Numbered from the stretch's first letter, positions 1 through 9,484 are shown. The stretch: 64,000 bases of DNA from Orlajensenia leifsoniae (GCF_004570845.1 NZ_SPQZ01000001.1:682001-746000); one strand, 5' to 3'. Numbers and translations: made by a program. Notes: a model not told the origin generated them from the letters alone.

Positions 1-993
1 GGCGAACGGGATCGTCAGGACGATGGACAGCAGGATGAACGCGGGGATGCCCCAGACTGCTGCGCCGAGAAGGACCAGGGTCTGCTGGATCGGGAAGGCG
101 TAGACGTAGATCCCGTAGGAGACGTCGTTTCTCAGCCAGAAGATGCGCTGGCGCAGCAGGGCGCCGGTGGTGATGACGGCGTACGCGAGCGGCAGTGCTG
201 CGACGACCCTGTAGTCCGGGAGCCAAGCGGAGGCGACGACCACGACCATCGCGAGGGCGACGAGGATCCACGACGCGCGGATGCGGTCGCGGAACCGGAA
301 GATGAGACCGCCCGCTATGAACATGATCCCGAACCGCGCCGCGGCGTAGACGTAGAAGTTGTCGATCGGGCCGTACGACGTCGAGAGCACGCCGATCACG
401 CAGAGCGCGAAGACCACGGGCAGCACCCACGTGCGCTTGAGCAGACCGGTGACCCCGAGGAGAAGCACACCCAGATAGCAGAGGAACTCCCACCAGAGAG
501 TCCAGATCGACCCGTTCCAGACGCCTTCGTCCGGTACCCCGAGAGGCGTTCCGGCGATGTCGTACTGGAAGATGCGCAGGCTGGAGTTCTTGAGCACGTA
601 GCCGACACCGTCCGCCCAGAATCCCGGCGGGAACACGGAGTTGGAGAGCCAGATCGCCAGCGGAGCGATGGCGAAGGCCGTGACGATGAGGCAGGTGTAG
701 AAGGCCGGAAGGATGCGGAGCAGCCTGGCACTGAGGAACGCCCACCAGTTCGGTCGGCGCATCCAGCTGGAGACGATGAGGAAGCCGGATGCTGCGAAGA
801 AACCGTCGACCCAGATGAACGCCAGGAGTTGCCGGAGAGGTCCGTCGGGGATGTCCTGCCCGGTCAATGGGAACGCGTGCCAGATGATCACGCCGCTCGC
901 GAGCAGCAGTCGCACGGCGTTCAGGCCATTGGCCCGCGGATCGAACCGGGCGGCGATCGTCATCGTCGATCGCTCGGCGACCCGGACTGTCAT
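1..993 (-). CDS. Acyltransferase-3 family membrane protein, 3' end cut by the window edge
   Basis: Reading the minus strand from an ATG at 993 gives 331 codons with no stop before the edge, so the C-terminus is missing. The N-terminal part has NGLNAVRLLLASGVIIWHAF, then DGFFAASGFLIVSSW, the typical first helices of the OafA/YrhL acyltransferase-3 family, followed by many hydrophobic segments. Family members O-acylate sugars of surface polysaccharides in the membrane. The start overlaps the stop of the upstream glycosyltransferase by 4 bp (ATGA), so the two are translationally coupled. The context suggests it decorates the polymer made by this locus. The acyl group and the acceptor cannot be read from sequence. 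Confidence 0.85.
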   Translation of the reverse strand, partial: MTVRVAERSTMTIAARFDPRANGLNAVRLLLASGVIIWHAFPLTGQDIPDGPLRQLLAFIWVDGFFAASGFLIVSSWMRRPNWWAFLSARLLRILPAFYTCLIVTAFAIAPLAIWLSNSVFPPGFWADGVGYVLKNSSLRIFQYDIAGTPLGVPDEGVWNGSIWTLWWEFLCYLGVLLLGVTGLLKRTWVLPVVFALCVIGVLSTSYGPIDNFYVYAAARFGIMFIAGGLIFRFRDRIRASWILVALAMVVVVASAWLPDYRVVAALPLAYAVITTGALLRQRIFWLRNDVSYGIYVYAFPIQQTLVLLGAAVWGIPAFILLSIVLTIPFA

Positions 994-1871
994 GACACCG
1001 CCCCCGACTGGTCGACGCGCACGAACGGGCGCAGGGGGTCGTTGACGATCCCCTGGCGGAGATAGTCGGGCTCCGCGTGCGGGTTCACCGGGGTGTCGAG
1101 GATCAGGCGATCGCCGGCGAGGTGTTCGGCGAGGTGGATGAAGCTCGAGAAATGCGGTCCGATCAGGTAGCCGGATGCCGCCAGGAGATAGAGGTCCACG
1201 ATCGACGCCCGCACGGCCTCGGCCGAGTTGTACGCACCCTTGTCCGTCTGGGCGACGCATCCCGGCACCGTCGCGATGATGCGCTCCTGCACCTCGGGAA
1301 CGTCGCAGGAGAGGAAGAAGCGGACATCGGGGTCGGCATCCCGGATCTGCTGCATCCGCTCGATGAACCACTCGACGGGCGAGGTCTCGCGGGTCACGGA
1401 GTGGGAGACGGCGTGGGCACGCACCATGACGCCGACGTAGGGAGCACCGCGGAGGTGGGCATCGAAGAAGGTCGTCACAGACCGCGCGATCTCGTCCGCG
1501 GGCTGGAGGGCACGGAACTCCTCCTGCCAGCTCCGGGCACCCGCAGGGAGCTGGATCGGGCTCCCGGTCCTGATCTGCCAGACGTGCTCGCGCCGTTTGT
1601 CGTCATCGAGCCAGGTCAGGGTCTCGTCGACGTAGGGATAGACCTTGGCGAGAACCCGCGAGGTCGCCCGCGAGATCGTGCGACCGGAGAAGTCCCACAG
1701 CTCGGGGAACTTCGGACCGAACAGCGGCCCGGTGGGCCAGACGTAGCTGAAGTCCCGGTTCTCGTGATCGGCGAGGCTCTTGCAGCCGAGCACGACGCGC
1801 ACCCGGTTTCCGAGACCGGAGTCGTAGCCGTTGTACGCGACGATCGACGGGCGCAACAGGGGGAGGGTCAT
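990..1871 (-). CDS. Fucosyltransferase-like glycosyltransferase (NodZ/GT23-type fold suspected)
   Basis: A 293-aa soluble protein. The C-terminal half carries a pattern seen in the fucosyltransferase superfamily: VGVMVRAHAVSH (a basic R/H loop), a strand ending FFLSCDVPEVQ, then DLYLLAASGYLIGPHFSSF near the end, which resembles the nucleotide-sugar binding end of NodZ-like enzymes. The ATG at 1871 is preceded by a strong GGTGAGGAG ribosome site. It overlaps the downstream acyltransferase by 4 bp, so sugar transfer and acylation are probably made together. Assignment to a glycosyltransferase is fairly firm; the donor sugar (GDP-fucose or other) is inference. Confidence 0.6.
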   Translation of the reverse strand: MTLPLLRPSIVAYNGYDSGLGNRVRVVLGCKSLADHENRDFSYVWPTGPLFGPKFPELWDFSGRTISRATSRVLAKVYPYVDETLTWLDDDKRREHVWQIRTGSPIQLPAGARSWQEEFRALQPADEIARSVTTFFDAHLRGAPYVGVMVRAHAVSHSVTRETSPVEWFIERMQQIRDADPDVRFFLSCDVPEVQERIIATVPGCVAQTDKGAYNSAEAVRASIVDLYLLAASGYLIGPHFSSFIHLAEHLAGDRLILDTPVNPHAEPDYLRQGIVNDPLRPFVRVDQSGAVS

Positions 1872-2122
1872 CTCCTCACCTCCTGCGGAACGCGCAGTAC
1901 CGAACGGGTGCGGAGGGGACCGCCCGCACGTGTCGCGAGTCTACCCACGCCGCCGCGCGAGACGACGCGATAGGTTGGGGATCGCTCAGCTTCCGTCACG
2001 CGTTCAGCCGACTCGAAGGACGACAGACCATCGCCAGCCCGTCCCGTCCCCCGCATCCGCCGCTCCGGATCCTGCAGTCGTTCGGTGAGCCGGGACCGAC
2101 GACGAATCCCTACCTGACGCAG

Positions 2123-3046
2123 GTGCTGCGCCGCGTCCCGGGAGTCGCCCAGAGGGCCTTCACCTGGCGCACCGCGCTGTTCGGGCGCTACGACGTGTTC
2201 CACCTGCACCTGCCCGACGTGCTCTTCCTCCGCCGCAGTCGAGTGCGATCGGCCGGTGGCGCTCTGCTCTTCCTGGCCCTGCTGCTGCGCCTGCGCCTGA
2301 CAGGGACCGCCCTGGTGCGCACGGCCCACAACCTCGCCCCGCACGAGCGCCGCGGCGTCGTCGCGAACACCCTCGACCGATTGAGTGCTCGAGGTACCGC
2401 GCTGTGGATCAGGCTGAACGATCGCACGACGGTGCCCGACGGTGCCGCCGTGGCCACCATCCTGCACGGCGACTACATCGAGTGGTTCTCCGGACGACCG
2501 CATCCGCCGAGGCAGCGAGGACGTCTGCTGTTCTTCGGGCTGATCCGCCCCTACAAGGGAGTCGACGACCTCGTCACGGCATTCCAGGGCCTCGACGACC
2601 CTGACACCGCCCTGCGCATCGTCGGGAGAGCCACCCCCGAGCTCCAGGCCGAGATCGAGGCGGCCGCCGTCGGAGACCGCCGCATAGACGCGGCGTTCGA
2701 GTACGTGGACGACGAGCGGCTCGCCGAGGAGGTGGGCGAGGCGGAGCTGGTCGTGCTCCCCTACCGCGAGATGCACAACTCGGGAGTCGCCATCCTCGCG
2801 CTCTCGCTGGGGCGCCCCATCCTGGTCCCGGAGAACGAGACGAACGCCGATCTGGCGACCGAGGTCGGTGAGACGTGGGTGCAACGATTCTCCGGAACAG
2901 TGGATGCCGCGGACCTTGCCCGAGCGCTGGCGGCCGTGCGCGACCTCGGAACGGAGCGGCCCGACCTGTCGAGGCGCAGCTGGAGCACCGTCGGATCGCA
3001 GCACGCGCAGGCGTACGAGCGCGCGGTGCGCATCCGGCGCGGATAG
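2123..3046 (+). CDS. GT-B glycosyltransferase (GT4-like), true N-terminus probably upstream
   Basis: The 307 aa counted from the first canonical start (GTG 2123) contain LLFFGLIRPYKGVDDLV (start of the C-terminal Rossmann domain), RIVGRAT, and a donor-binding end with PYREMHNSGVAILALSLGRP, all typical of GT4-type enzymes. The open frame continues upstream and encodes RILQSFGEPGPTTNPYL at about 2066-2116, which looks like the conserved N-terminus of this family. There is no ATG, GTG or TTG in frame there. An ATC at 2030 lies 9 nt after an AGGA at 2017-2020. Transcription may start near a TAGGTT box at 1971-1976. It is divergent from the fucosyltransferase-like operon. Sugar specificity is unknown. 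Confidence 0.85.
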   Translation: MLRRVPGVAQRAFTWRTALFGRYDVFHLHLPDVLFLRRSRVRSAGGALLFLALLLRLRLTGTALVRTAHNLAPHERRGVVANTLDRLSARGTALWIRLNDRTTVPDGAAVATILHGDYIEWFSGRPHPPRQRGRLLFFGLIRPYKGVDDLVTAFQGLDDPDTALRIVGRATPELQAEIEAAAVGDRRIDAAFEYVDDERLAEEVGEAELVVLPYREMHNSGVAILALSLGRPILVPENETNADLATEVGETWVQRFSGTVDAADLARALAAVRDLGTERPDLSRRSWSTVGSQHAQAYERAVRIRRG

Positions 3047-3060
3047 AGAGGTCTCGGGGC

Positions 3061-4005
3061 TCAAGCGCGCTTGTATTCCGCGTAGACGTGGCCCCAGGCT
3101 CCCGCCATCATCCCGAGCCCGCGATTGAGCGTGCGCTGACCCCGCGCGTCGCGTGAGACCGACCGCGCCAGCCTGCCCCACGTCGACCGCGCTGCGCCCT
3201 GCACGACTCGTGCCGCGCCGCCGGCCGTCAGCGAGAGCCGAGCGATGAGACGGCTCGGCGTCGAGCCGCTGAGCAGCACCGTGGTTCGACTCCATGTATT
3301 GCCCATCCGGTAGTAGCGCTGCAGCACCCAGCGGCGTGTGAGTCGCGACGACGGGACGATGTCGAGGACGACGGCCTCATCGCACCAGACGATCCGCTCA
3401 CCGGCTGCGGTGAGGCTGCGCGTGAAGAGGGTGTCCGATCCGCCGCTGAGACCGAACTCCTCATCGAAGCGCAGGCCCAGGCGGCGCACGATGCCGAGGT
3501 CGAGCAGGAGGTTGTTTGTCGCGGCGACCTGGACCTGGGTGCCCGTCGCGAAGCGCTCCCGGGCGAAGAAGCCGCCGCCCACGATCCAGGGGTCCGGCTC
3601 CTCCTCGTACTGGGAGATGACCGGACCGGCGATGCCGGCCGGGCGTTCCGCGCGATAGGTGGAGAGCAGGGCTGTGAGCCACTCGCCGACGGGGCGTTCG
3701 TCGTCGTCGATGAAGATGAGCAGGTCGGACCGCTCGGACTCGTCGATCGCGCGATTGCGGGCGGCCGCGATCCCGGGCGACGGTTCGTGGACGTACTGCA
3801 CGGATCGTGGCGGGAACGACCGTGCCGTCTTCTCGGCCGAGGCCTCCGGCGCATTGTCGATGACCAGTACTCGAACGTCGTCCGCCGAGGCTTCGGCCTG
3901 TTCGACGAGCACCGGGAGGATCGCCACGAGATCGGCGGGGCGACGATAGGTGAGCACGCCGATGGTCACCACGAGTGTCGTGGGCTCATCGTCAGCCGTG
4001 CGCAT
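3061..4005 (-). CDS. GT2-family glycosyltransferase
   Basis: 314 aa. The N-terminal GT-A fold is clear: TIGVLTYRRPADL at the first strand, VLVIDNAP, then GIAAARNRAIDESE, and the metal/nucleotide-binding LLIFIDDDERP at about residues 112-122. The remaining C-terminal part has basic and weakly hydrophobic segments that may lie on the membrane. Such enzymes transfer one sugar from a nucleotide donor to a lipid-linked or polymer acceptor in the cytoplasm. The ATG at 4005 follows GGAGAGGG. Its 3' end faces the GT4-like gene (14 bp between stops). It lies in the polysaccharide locus; the donor is not predictable. Confidence 0.88.
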   Translation of the reverse strand: MRTADDEPTTLVVTIGVLTYRRPADLVAILPVLVEQAEASADDVRVLVIDNAPEASAEKTARSFPPRSVQYVHEPSPGIAAARNRAIDESERSDLLIFIDDDERPVGEWLTALLSTYRAERPAGIAGPVISQYEEEPDPWIVGGGFFARERFATGTQVQVAATNNLLLDLGIVRRLGLRFDEEFGLSGGSDTLFTRSLTAAGERIVWCDEAVVLDIVPSSRLTRRWVLQRYYRMGNTWSRTTVLLSGSTPSRLIARLSLTAGGAARVVQGAARSTWGRLARSVSRDARGQRTLNRGLGMMAGAWGHVYAEYKRA

Positions 4006-4039
4006 CGTCGCCCTCTCCAGCGATCTCGGGCGACCTCCC

Positions 4040-7000
4040 CTACTGGGAGGCCGTGGCGAACAGGTTGTCGAACCGACCGGTCACCGGCGCGTTGGTCGCG
4101 GACGAGGGGAGGAAGACCTGGATCGCCACCCCACCGGCAACCTGCATCGCCGCCGTCGAGTCGGTCCCCGAGACCTGCCACGTCGTCGGTTCCAGCTCTC
4201 CGACGCGCCAGACCTTGGCCCGAGTCGTCGTCGGCGAGGTCCCGGTCACCTGGACGCGCACCTGCAACTGCTCCCCGGGCGTGTAGCTGAGGCCGGGCAG
4301 GACGATCGCCGAGCCTCCTGACGCCTGCAGCGTGACCGCTCCCGTGGGGAAGAACCTCAGCTTGGCACCGTAGGTGCCGGTGCCGACGGTCCGGCCGTAG
4401 ACCGAGGCGTAGGTGCCCGTGCCTGTCGGTACCTTGTCGATGGAGACCTGGGCGCGAACCTCGGAATCGGTCGTCGAGACGCCGTTGAGGTATCCGGTGA
4501 GGGTTCCGCCGAGCGGAGCCTTCAGGTTCGCGGTGCCCGAGCCGACCGAGAAGTTCGCCGTACCACCGGACACGGTCCAGGCGCCGCCGACATCGGCGGT
4601 CCCCAGTCCGTTGCTGGTCGTGCGTCCGAAGGCATCCTTGGCGTACACGGCCGGGCCGGGGGGCGCGACAGTCGTGACACTGCTGCTCGTGGTTCCCGTG
4701 CCGGACGCGTTGTCCGTGACCGTCAACGTCACCGTGTAGGTGCCGGCCGCCGCGTAGTCGTGGGTGGCGGTCGAACCTGTCGCCGTACCTCCGTCACCGA
4801 AGTTCCAGGCGTACGAGGTGATCGTGCCGTCGGTGTCCGACGAAGCCGTGCCGTTCACCGCGAGGTGGAGACTGTCGACCTGCGTCGTGAAGGAGGCCGT
4901 CGGCAGAGCGTTCGGCGGCGGAGCCGACACGGTGACCGCTGTGGTCGTCGTGTTGGTCGCGCCGTCGTCATCCGTGACTGTCAGCGACACGTTGTACGTG
5001 CCTGCTGCCGCATACGGGTGGGTCGCGGTGGGTGTCGTCGCGGTCGCACCATCACCGAAGTTCCAGGCGTACGAGGCGATCGTTCCATCGGAGTCGGTTG
5101 ACGTCCCGCCGTCGACCGACAGCGAGAGGAAGGTCGCACTCGAGGTGAACGCGGCAGTGGGGGCGACGTTGGCCGGCGGTGCCGGAGCCACGGTCACGCC
5201 ACTCGTCGTGGTCGTGGTCGCGCCATCGTCGTCGGTCACCGTCAGGCCGATCGTGTACGTGCCTGCCGCCGCGTAGGAGTGCGACGCTGTCGGAGTCGAC
5301 GCTGTCGCACCATCGCCGAACGTCCAGGCGTAGCCGGTGATCGAGCCATCGGAATCGGTGGATGCCGAGGCGTCGACGCTCACATCGAGGTTCGTCACTG
5401 CGGTGGTGAACGATGCGGCCGGCGGAACGTTCGGCGGCGGGGATGCGACCACGACCGACGAGCTGGTGGTCGCAGTGGCACCCTGGTTGTCCGTCACCGT
5501 CAGCGTCACCGTGTACGTGCCTCCAGCCGTGTAGGCGTGCGTCGCCGTCGGCCCTGTCGCCGTTCCCCCGTCACCGAAGGACCAGCTGTAGGACGAGATG
5601 GTGCCGTCGGAGTCGGCGGATGCCGATCCGTCGACATCCGCAGTGAGCACGCCCGACGTCGACGTGAAGGACGCGGTCGGTGCGGCGTTCGGGGTCACTC
5701 CGGTGCCGAGCGCGTAGTGCGCCGCCACGTCCGTGCTGCTCAGCACCGTGCTGTACACCGCGGCCTCATCGATGCGCGCATTGATGAACGGGCTCGACGA
5801 TCCCCAGGTGTTGTCTCCGCCGATGCGCCAGTAGCCGTCGTAGGCCTGGGCATCGGTCTGCCCGTTGGTGCCGATCAGCGCACCATCGACGTAGAGGGCC
5901 ATGCCGCTCGTCGTCGACTGGGTCGCCACCATGTGGTGCCAGAGGCCGTCGTTGTAGGCGCCGGGCGTGGTGATCGTGTTCGTGAACCCGGTCCACACTC
6001 CGAACACCAGCTTGCCGTCGTCCTGCATGTAGACGTGACGGTCGTAGCTGCCCGAGGTTCCCGTGTTCGAGGATCCGAAGCCGATGAGCTTGCCACCGCT
6101 GTTCGTGGTGGTGTTGAACCACAGCTCCTCTGTGTAGTTCTTCGGGTTGCTGAACACCGCGTTGCTTGCCACCAGACCGTTGGACCCGTTGAAGGATGCG
6201 GCCTTGTTCGTGGTGCCGGAGATCGCGCCGGTGATGCCCTTCGTGACGCCGCCGGTGTACGAACCGTCGTTGTCGGACGTGCCGGAGTCGTTCGCGGTCC
6301 CGGCTCCGACACCCTCGTTGAGGCGCCAGTACAGGTCGGGAGAGTCGTTGAACACCCGCGCTCCGTAGCTGTCGGCCGGTGCCGCGGGGATGCTGCTCGT
6401 GCGTCCGGACTTCACCCAGTGCGAGTCGACCTGCTGGAGAGACAGCGGTGCCGGGTAGATGGCGACGTCGTCGATCGTGCCCTGGAAGAAGTTGGCGCCC
6501 GACCACGACGAGTCACCGCCGATGCGCCAGAAGCCCGAGTAGGCCTGACCGTAGGTGGTGTCGGAACGCTGCCCGACACGCACGTCGTCGACGTAGAGCT
6601 GCATGCCCGACGGACCGAGGTTCGCCACCACGTGGTGCCACTGACCGTCGTTGTAGCCGGTTCCACTCTGCACCACCCGCGATGTGCCCGGGTGCACGCC
6701 GAACAACACCCGGCCGGCGTTGTCCATGTAGACGTGTCGGTCGTAGTTGGTCGACGTTCCGGTGCTCGAGTTGCCGAATCCGACGATCTTCCCGCCGGAG
6801 GTGCTCGTGGTCTTGAACCAGGTCTCGATCGCGAAGCTGTTCGGGCCCTCGATGGCGCTCTGGGTCGACACGAGACCACTGGAGTCGCCGGAGAACGTCG
6901 CTGCGGTGTTCGAGTCGGACCCGATGGCACCGGCGGCGCCGAAGGTCACACCCGAGCTCGCCGTCGCATCCTGCGAACCGGCCCAGTCGTAGGCCGTCGG

Positions 7001-8731
7001 ACCTGACGTCTCGCCGAGTCGCCAGTAGTCCGTCGGGTTGTCATCGAGCACATCGGTCGCGTAGTCGGAGATGGATCCCGACGAGGCCACGACGACGCTG
7101 ACGTTGTTGCCGTTCACGACGTTGCCGAACGGATCCGTCACTCGGATGCGATAGGTGTACGTCGCCCCTGGTGTCAGGCCCGTATCGACGAACTTCATCG
7201 TCGGCAGCGTGTAGAAGTTGGAGTTCACCGTCGTCGTGTAGACCGGGGCGGCGGTCACGCCGTTGCGGATGACGTCGTACTTGAGACTCGCGTTGTCACG
7301 ATCCCAGTTCGCCGGCCACGCGATGCGGGCTGTGCCGGTCGCGAAGGACACGACATTCGGAACGTAGTTGGCTCCACTGAGTCGCGGGGCGTCCTTGTTC
7401 GGGGCCACGGTCTTGGCGGCGAACCGCACGAGGCCCTGCTGCTTGGTGTTGTTCACCCGGGTGAACTCGCCGCCGTACAGGACGTACTTCTGGTCACCGC
7501 TCGCGCTGACCGACCAGCCGCCCTGGCCGACGCCGGTGAAGGATCCCGTGTTGATGTCCGGGAACCAGTCGAGAAGCGCGGGGCGCGGCGTGCCGGCCCA
7601 GTTGGTGTAACCGTGGGGGTCGTTGGTGATGGTGCCCTGGACGGTCTTCGTGAAGGCCAGTGCACGGTGCATCGTCCACGGTTCGGTCTGCGGGAATGCA
7701 CCGATGTTGCCGCAGTAGTGTGCGTGGCTCGTCGTGTAGATCACGTCGCCCACCGGGTATACCGAGTAGGTGTCGCCGTGGCAGTCCTCGACCCAGATGA
7801 TGTCGCCGGTGTCCCAACTGGCGTAGAACGTGCCCTCGAGGGTTCCGGATCCGTAGTGCTGGCCCGTTCCGTACACGCCGCCCTCGTCCGAGGCGAGGCT
7901 GCTGATCGCGGCGTTGGCATCAGCGTTGCGGACGCTGTTGTTCACGTTGAACGGCTGGATCGCTGCCGTCGTTCCATCCAGCGACGCGAGGCCGTAGCCG
8001 GGGCTGGACGATCCGTTGACGCTCTGGAAGTACCCGCCGATGACCACCTTGGACCCGTCGGACTTCACGACGATCGAGGTCGCCTGACCATTCGCGATCT
8101 GCGGAGCCCACCCGGTCTTCGTGGCGCCGGTCGCGGCATCCAGGGCCGCACCGCCGGCCACCGCCACGTTGTTGGCAGTGGTGAACTGTCCGACGACGTA
8201 GACGGTGGAGTTGGTGACGGCGACCGCGTTGATCTTGCCGTTGATCACGGGCTTGAAGGTGGAGATCAGAGCGCCGGTCGCCGTGTCGAACGCCGCGATG
8301 CGATACCGCGTCGCACCCGCGATCGAGGTGAAGCTGCCCACCGCGTACAGTCGCTTGCCGTCGGGGGAGACAGCGAGGTTGCGCACGCGGGCGTTGGCGT
8401 TGGGGGCCCACGTCGCGTCGAGGACACCCGTCGTCAGGTTGTACGAGAGGATGTTGTTCCGCACCACCGTGTTGACGCCGGGGTCCGCGCCCGCGGGCCT
8501 CGCCGTGCCGAACTCGCCACCGGCGAACACCTTGTTGCCGGCGACTTCCTGGTCCCAGACGACGCCGTCGATCTGCACTGTGGGCAGCGCGTCCGACGAG
8601 ACGGTCTCAGGAGTGCCCGTGATCGGTGGCGCCGTATCGGCGACCGCCGGTTGGGCGACCAGGACGAGTCCGGCTGTGACAGCCAGGACTGTAGCGATGG
8701 AAAGTACACGTGAGCGGGCGAAGACACGCAT
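4040..8731 (-). CDS. Giant secreted protein: beta-propeller, Fn3-like, two LamG and four PKD domains
   Basis: 1563 aa. A signal peptide (residues about 1-31, ending AQPAVA-DT) shows export. Residues about 60-445 contain repeated strands such as GGEFGTA, VGSFTSIAG, VGQFTTANN and GGYFQSVNG, a propeller-like array. An Fn3-like segment follows (about 455-550). Two LamG/ConA-like domains lie at about 557-780 and 787-1010, both with DYWRLGE or LYWRLNE starts and HHVVANLG or HHMVATQS motifs. Four PKD domains (about 1013-1357) each carry a FGDG core. A unique 200-aa beta-rich end closes the protein. There is no LPXTG or C-terminal anchor. It lies among polysaccharide genes, so a matrix-binding or adhesin role is likely but inferred. 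Confidence 0.85.
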   Translation of the reverse strand: MRVFARSRVLSIATVLAVTAGLVLVAQPAVADTAPPITGTPETVSSDALPTVQIDGVVWDQEVAGNKVFAGGEFGTARPAGADPGVNTVVRNNILSYNLTTGVLDATWAPNANARVRNLAVSPDGKRLYAVGSFTSIAGATRYRIAAFDTATGALISTFKPVINGKINAVAVTNSTVYVVGQFTTANNVAVAGGAALDAATGATKTGWAPQIANGQATSIVVKSDGSKVVIGGYFQSVNGSSSPGYGLASLDGTTAAIQPFNVNNSVRNADANAAISSLASDEGGVYGTGQHYGSGTLEGTFYASWDTGDIIWVEDCHGDTYSVYPVGDVIYTTSHAHYCGNIGAFPQTEPWTMHRALAFTKTVQGTITNDPHGYTNWAGTPRPALLDWFPDINTGSFTGVGQGGWSVSASGDQKYVLYGGEFTRVNNTKQQGLVRFAAKTVAPNKDAPRLSGANYVPNVVSFATGTARIAWPANWDRDNASLKYDVIRNGVTAAPVYTTTVNSNFYTLPTMKFVDTGLTPGATYTYRIRVTDPFGNVVNGNNVSVVVASSGSISDYATDVLDDNPTDYWRLGETSGPTAYDWAGSQDATASSGVTFGAAGAIGSDSNTAATFSGDSSGLVSTQSAIEGPNSFAIETWFKTTSTSGGKIVGFGNSSTGTSTNYDRHVYMDNAGRVLFGVHPGTSRVVQSGTGYNDGQWHHVVANLGPSGMQLYVDDVRVGQRSDTTYGQAYSGFWRIGGDSSWSGANFFQGTIDDVAIYPAPLSLQQVDSHWVKSGRTSSIPAAPADSYGARVFNDSPDLYWRLNEGVGAGTANDSGTSDNDGSYTGGVTKGITGAISGTTNKAASFNGSNGLVASNAVFSNPKNYTEELWFNTTTNSGGKLIGFGSSNTGTSGSYDRHVYMQDDGKLVFGVWTGFTNTITTPGAYNDGLWHHMVATQSTTSGMALYVDGALIGTNGQTDAQAYDGYWRIGGDNTWGSSSPFINARIDEAAVYSTVLSSTDVAAHYALGTGVTPNAAPTASFTSTSGVLTADVDGSASADSDGTISSYSWSFGDGGTATGPTATHAYTAGGTYTVTLTVTDNQGATATTSSSVVVASPPPNVPPAASFTTAVTNLDVSVDASASTDSDGSITGYAWTFGDGATASTPTASHSYAAAGTYTIGLTVTDDDGATTTTTSGVTVAPAPPANVAPTAAFTSSATFLSLSVDGGTSTDSDGTIASYAWNFGDGATATTPTATHPYAAAGTYNVSLTVTDDDGATNTTTTAVTVSAPPPNALPTASFTTQVDSLHLAVNGTASSDTDGTITSYAWNFGDGGTATGSTATHDYAAAGTYTVTLTVTDNASGTGTTSSSVTTVAPPGPAVYAKDAFGRTTSNGLGTADVGGAWTVSGGTANFSVGSGTANLKAPLGGTLTGYLNGVSTTDSEVRAQVSIDKVPTGTGTYASVYGRTVGTGTYGAKLRFFPTGAVTLQASGGSAIVLPGLSYTPGEQLQVRVQVTGTSPTTTRAKVWRVGELEPTTWQVSGTDSTAAMQVAGGVAIQVFLPSSATNAPVTGRFDNLFATASQ
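4660..5690 (-). repeat. Four tandem PKD-domain coding repeats, unit about 258 bp
   Basis: The same block (start, FGDG core with a Tyr/Trp-rich strand before it, then Thr-rich strand) recurs four times at about 256-262 bp spacing, e.g. around 4790, 5050, 5310 and 5570. DNA similarity between units is high enough to allow slippage or recombination that changes copy number. Confidence 0.8.
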
Positions 8732-8839
8732 CGGGCAGGCCTCATTCGGGTATGGAGGCGACCTTCGGGTGATCGCCAGCCTGAGGCAGAGTTTAGTGAC
8801 GAATACTCAAACTCAATCCCCCCCAAAAGGGGCCGTTCT

Positions 8840-9484
8840 TCAGCCGGACACTGAACCTTGGAATGCCGTCACGGGAGTGCCGACCTGATAATCGAACGTG
8901 ATCAGGACGTCGTCCCTCTGGTCTTCCGGGATCGTGTAGATGAACACGCCCTCGGCCGTCCCCCCAGCAGCCACCTCAGCGGGCAACGGAACACCGCCGG
9001 GCTCGGGGAGACTGTCGGATGGGCTCTGGGCCGGGCCGTAGTACACGTTGACCAGCGCACCCGCGAGGGACACCGTCTCGGCCGTCGTGTTCGTCACGGT
9101 CACAGTGAAGCGGACGGCCGGTCCGGCAACGTCACCCGCGAGCTCGGCCTCACCCTCCACGGCCTCGAAGCCGCTCACGGAGACGGTCACTCCCGGCGCA
9201 GGCTGAGCCGTCGAATCGAGCGGCACCGTGGTCTCGATGGGGATCGGCGGGGTGGGCGTCGTCGTCGGTGTCGCCGACTGGCTGGGAGTGGCCTCGCCGC
9301 TGGCCGGCGCTCCCGAGGGTGATCCGGACGGAGATCCGCCCGTGCCACCCGGCGCGCCGAACGCACCGGAGATCAACGCGATGACGACCGCCACGACGGC
9401 GAGCACCACGACCCCCGAGATGACGAGCAGGGTGATGCGGCGCCGTGATGATGCGCCGCCGGCCGTGGCGTTCTGGTCGGTCAT
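8840..9484 (-). CDS. Membrane-anchored lipoprotein-like or Ig-fold (DUF4352-like) surface protein
   Basis: 214 aa if started at the ATG at 9484 (MTDQNATAGG), which has an AGAGAGG ribosome site; a longer frame upstream lacks support. Residues about 16-42 form one transmembrane helix after an SSRRR stop-transfer stretch, followed by a Gly/Ser/Pro/Thr-rich spacer (about 45-85). The outer domain (about 95-210) has a VRFTVTVTNTTAETVSL strand pattern typical of immunoglobulin-like DUF4352 folds. It lies between the two large secreted proteins of the polysaccharide locus. Function is unknown; it is possibly a wall-facing scaffold. Confidence 0.7.
   Translation of the reverse strand: MTDQNATAGGASSRRRITLLVISGVVVLAVVAVVIALISGAFGAPGGTGGSPSGSPSGAPASGEATPSQSATPTTTPTPPIPIETTVPLDSTAQPAPGVTVSVSGFEAVEGEAELAGDVAGPAVRFTVTVTNTTAETVSLAGALVNVYYGPAQSPSDSLPEPGGVPLPAEVAAGGTAEGVFIYTIPEDQRDDVLITFDYQVGTPVTAFQGSVSG

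Noticed and set aside
1077-1973. Long plus-strand frame opposite the fucosyltransferase-like gene
   Set aside because: It is a GC-rich shadow of the minus-strand gene; its Arg/Gly/His-rich product has no family motifs.
4660-5690. CRISPR-like array
   Set aside because: The repeats are 258-bp coding units of PKD domains, not short repeats with unique spacers.
5279-7006. 575-codon plus-strand frame within the PKD/LamG gene
   Set aside because: Shadow frame; repeated Arg/Val composition only reflects the reverse of the repeats.
8821-8832. CCCC-AAAA-GGGG as terminator of the gene ending at 8840
   Set aside because: Only 4-bp stem; too weak to list as a terminator.
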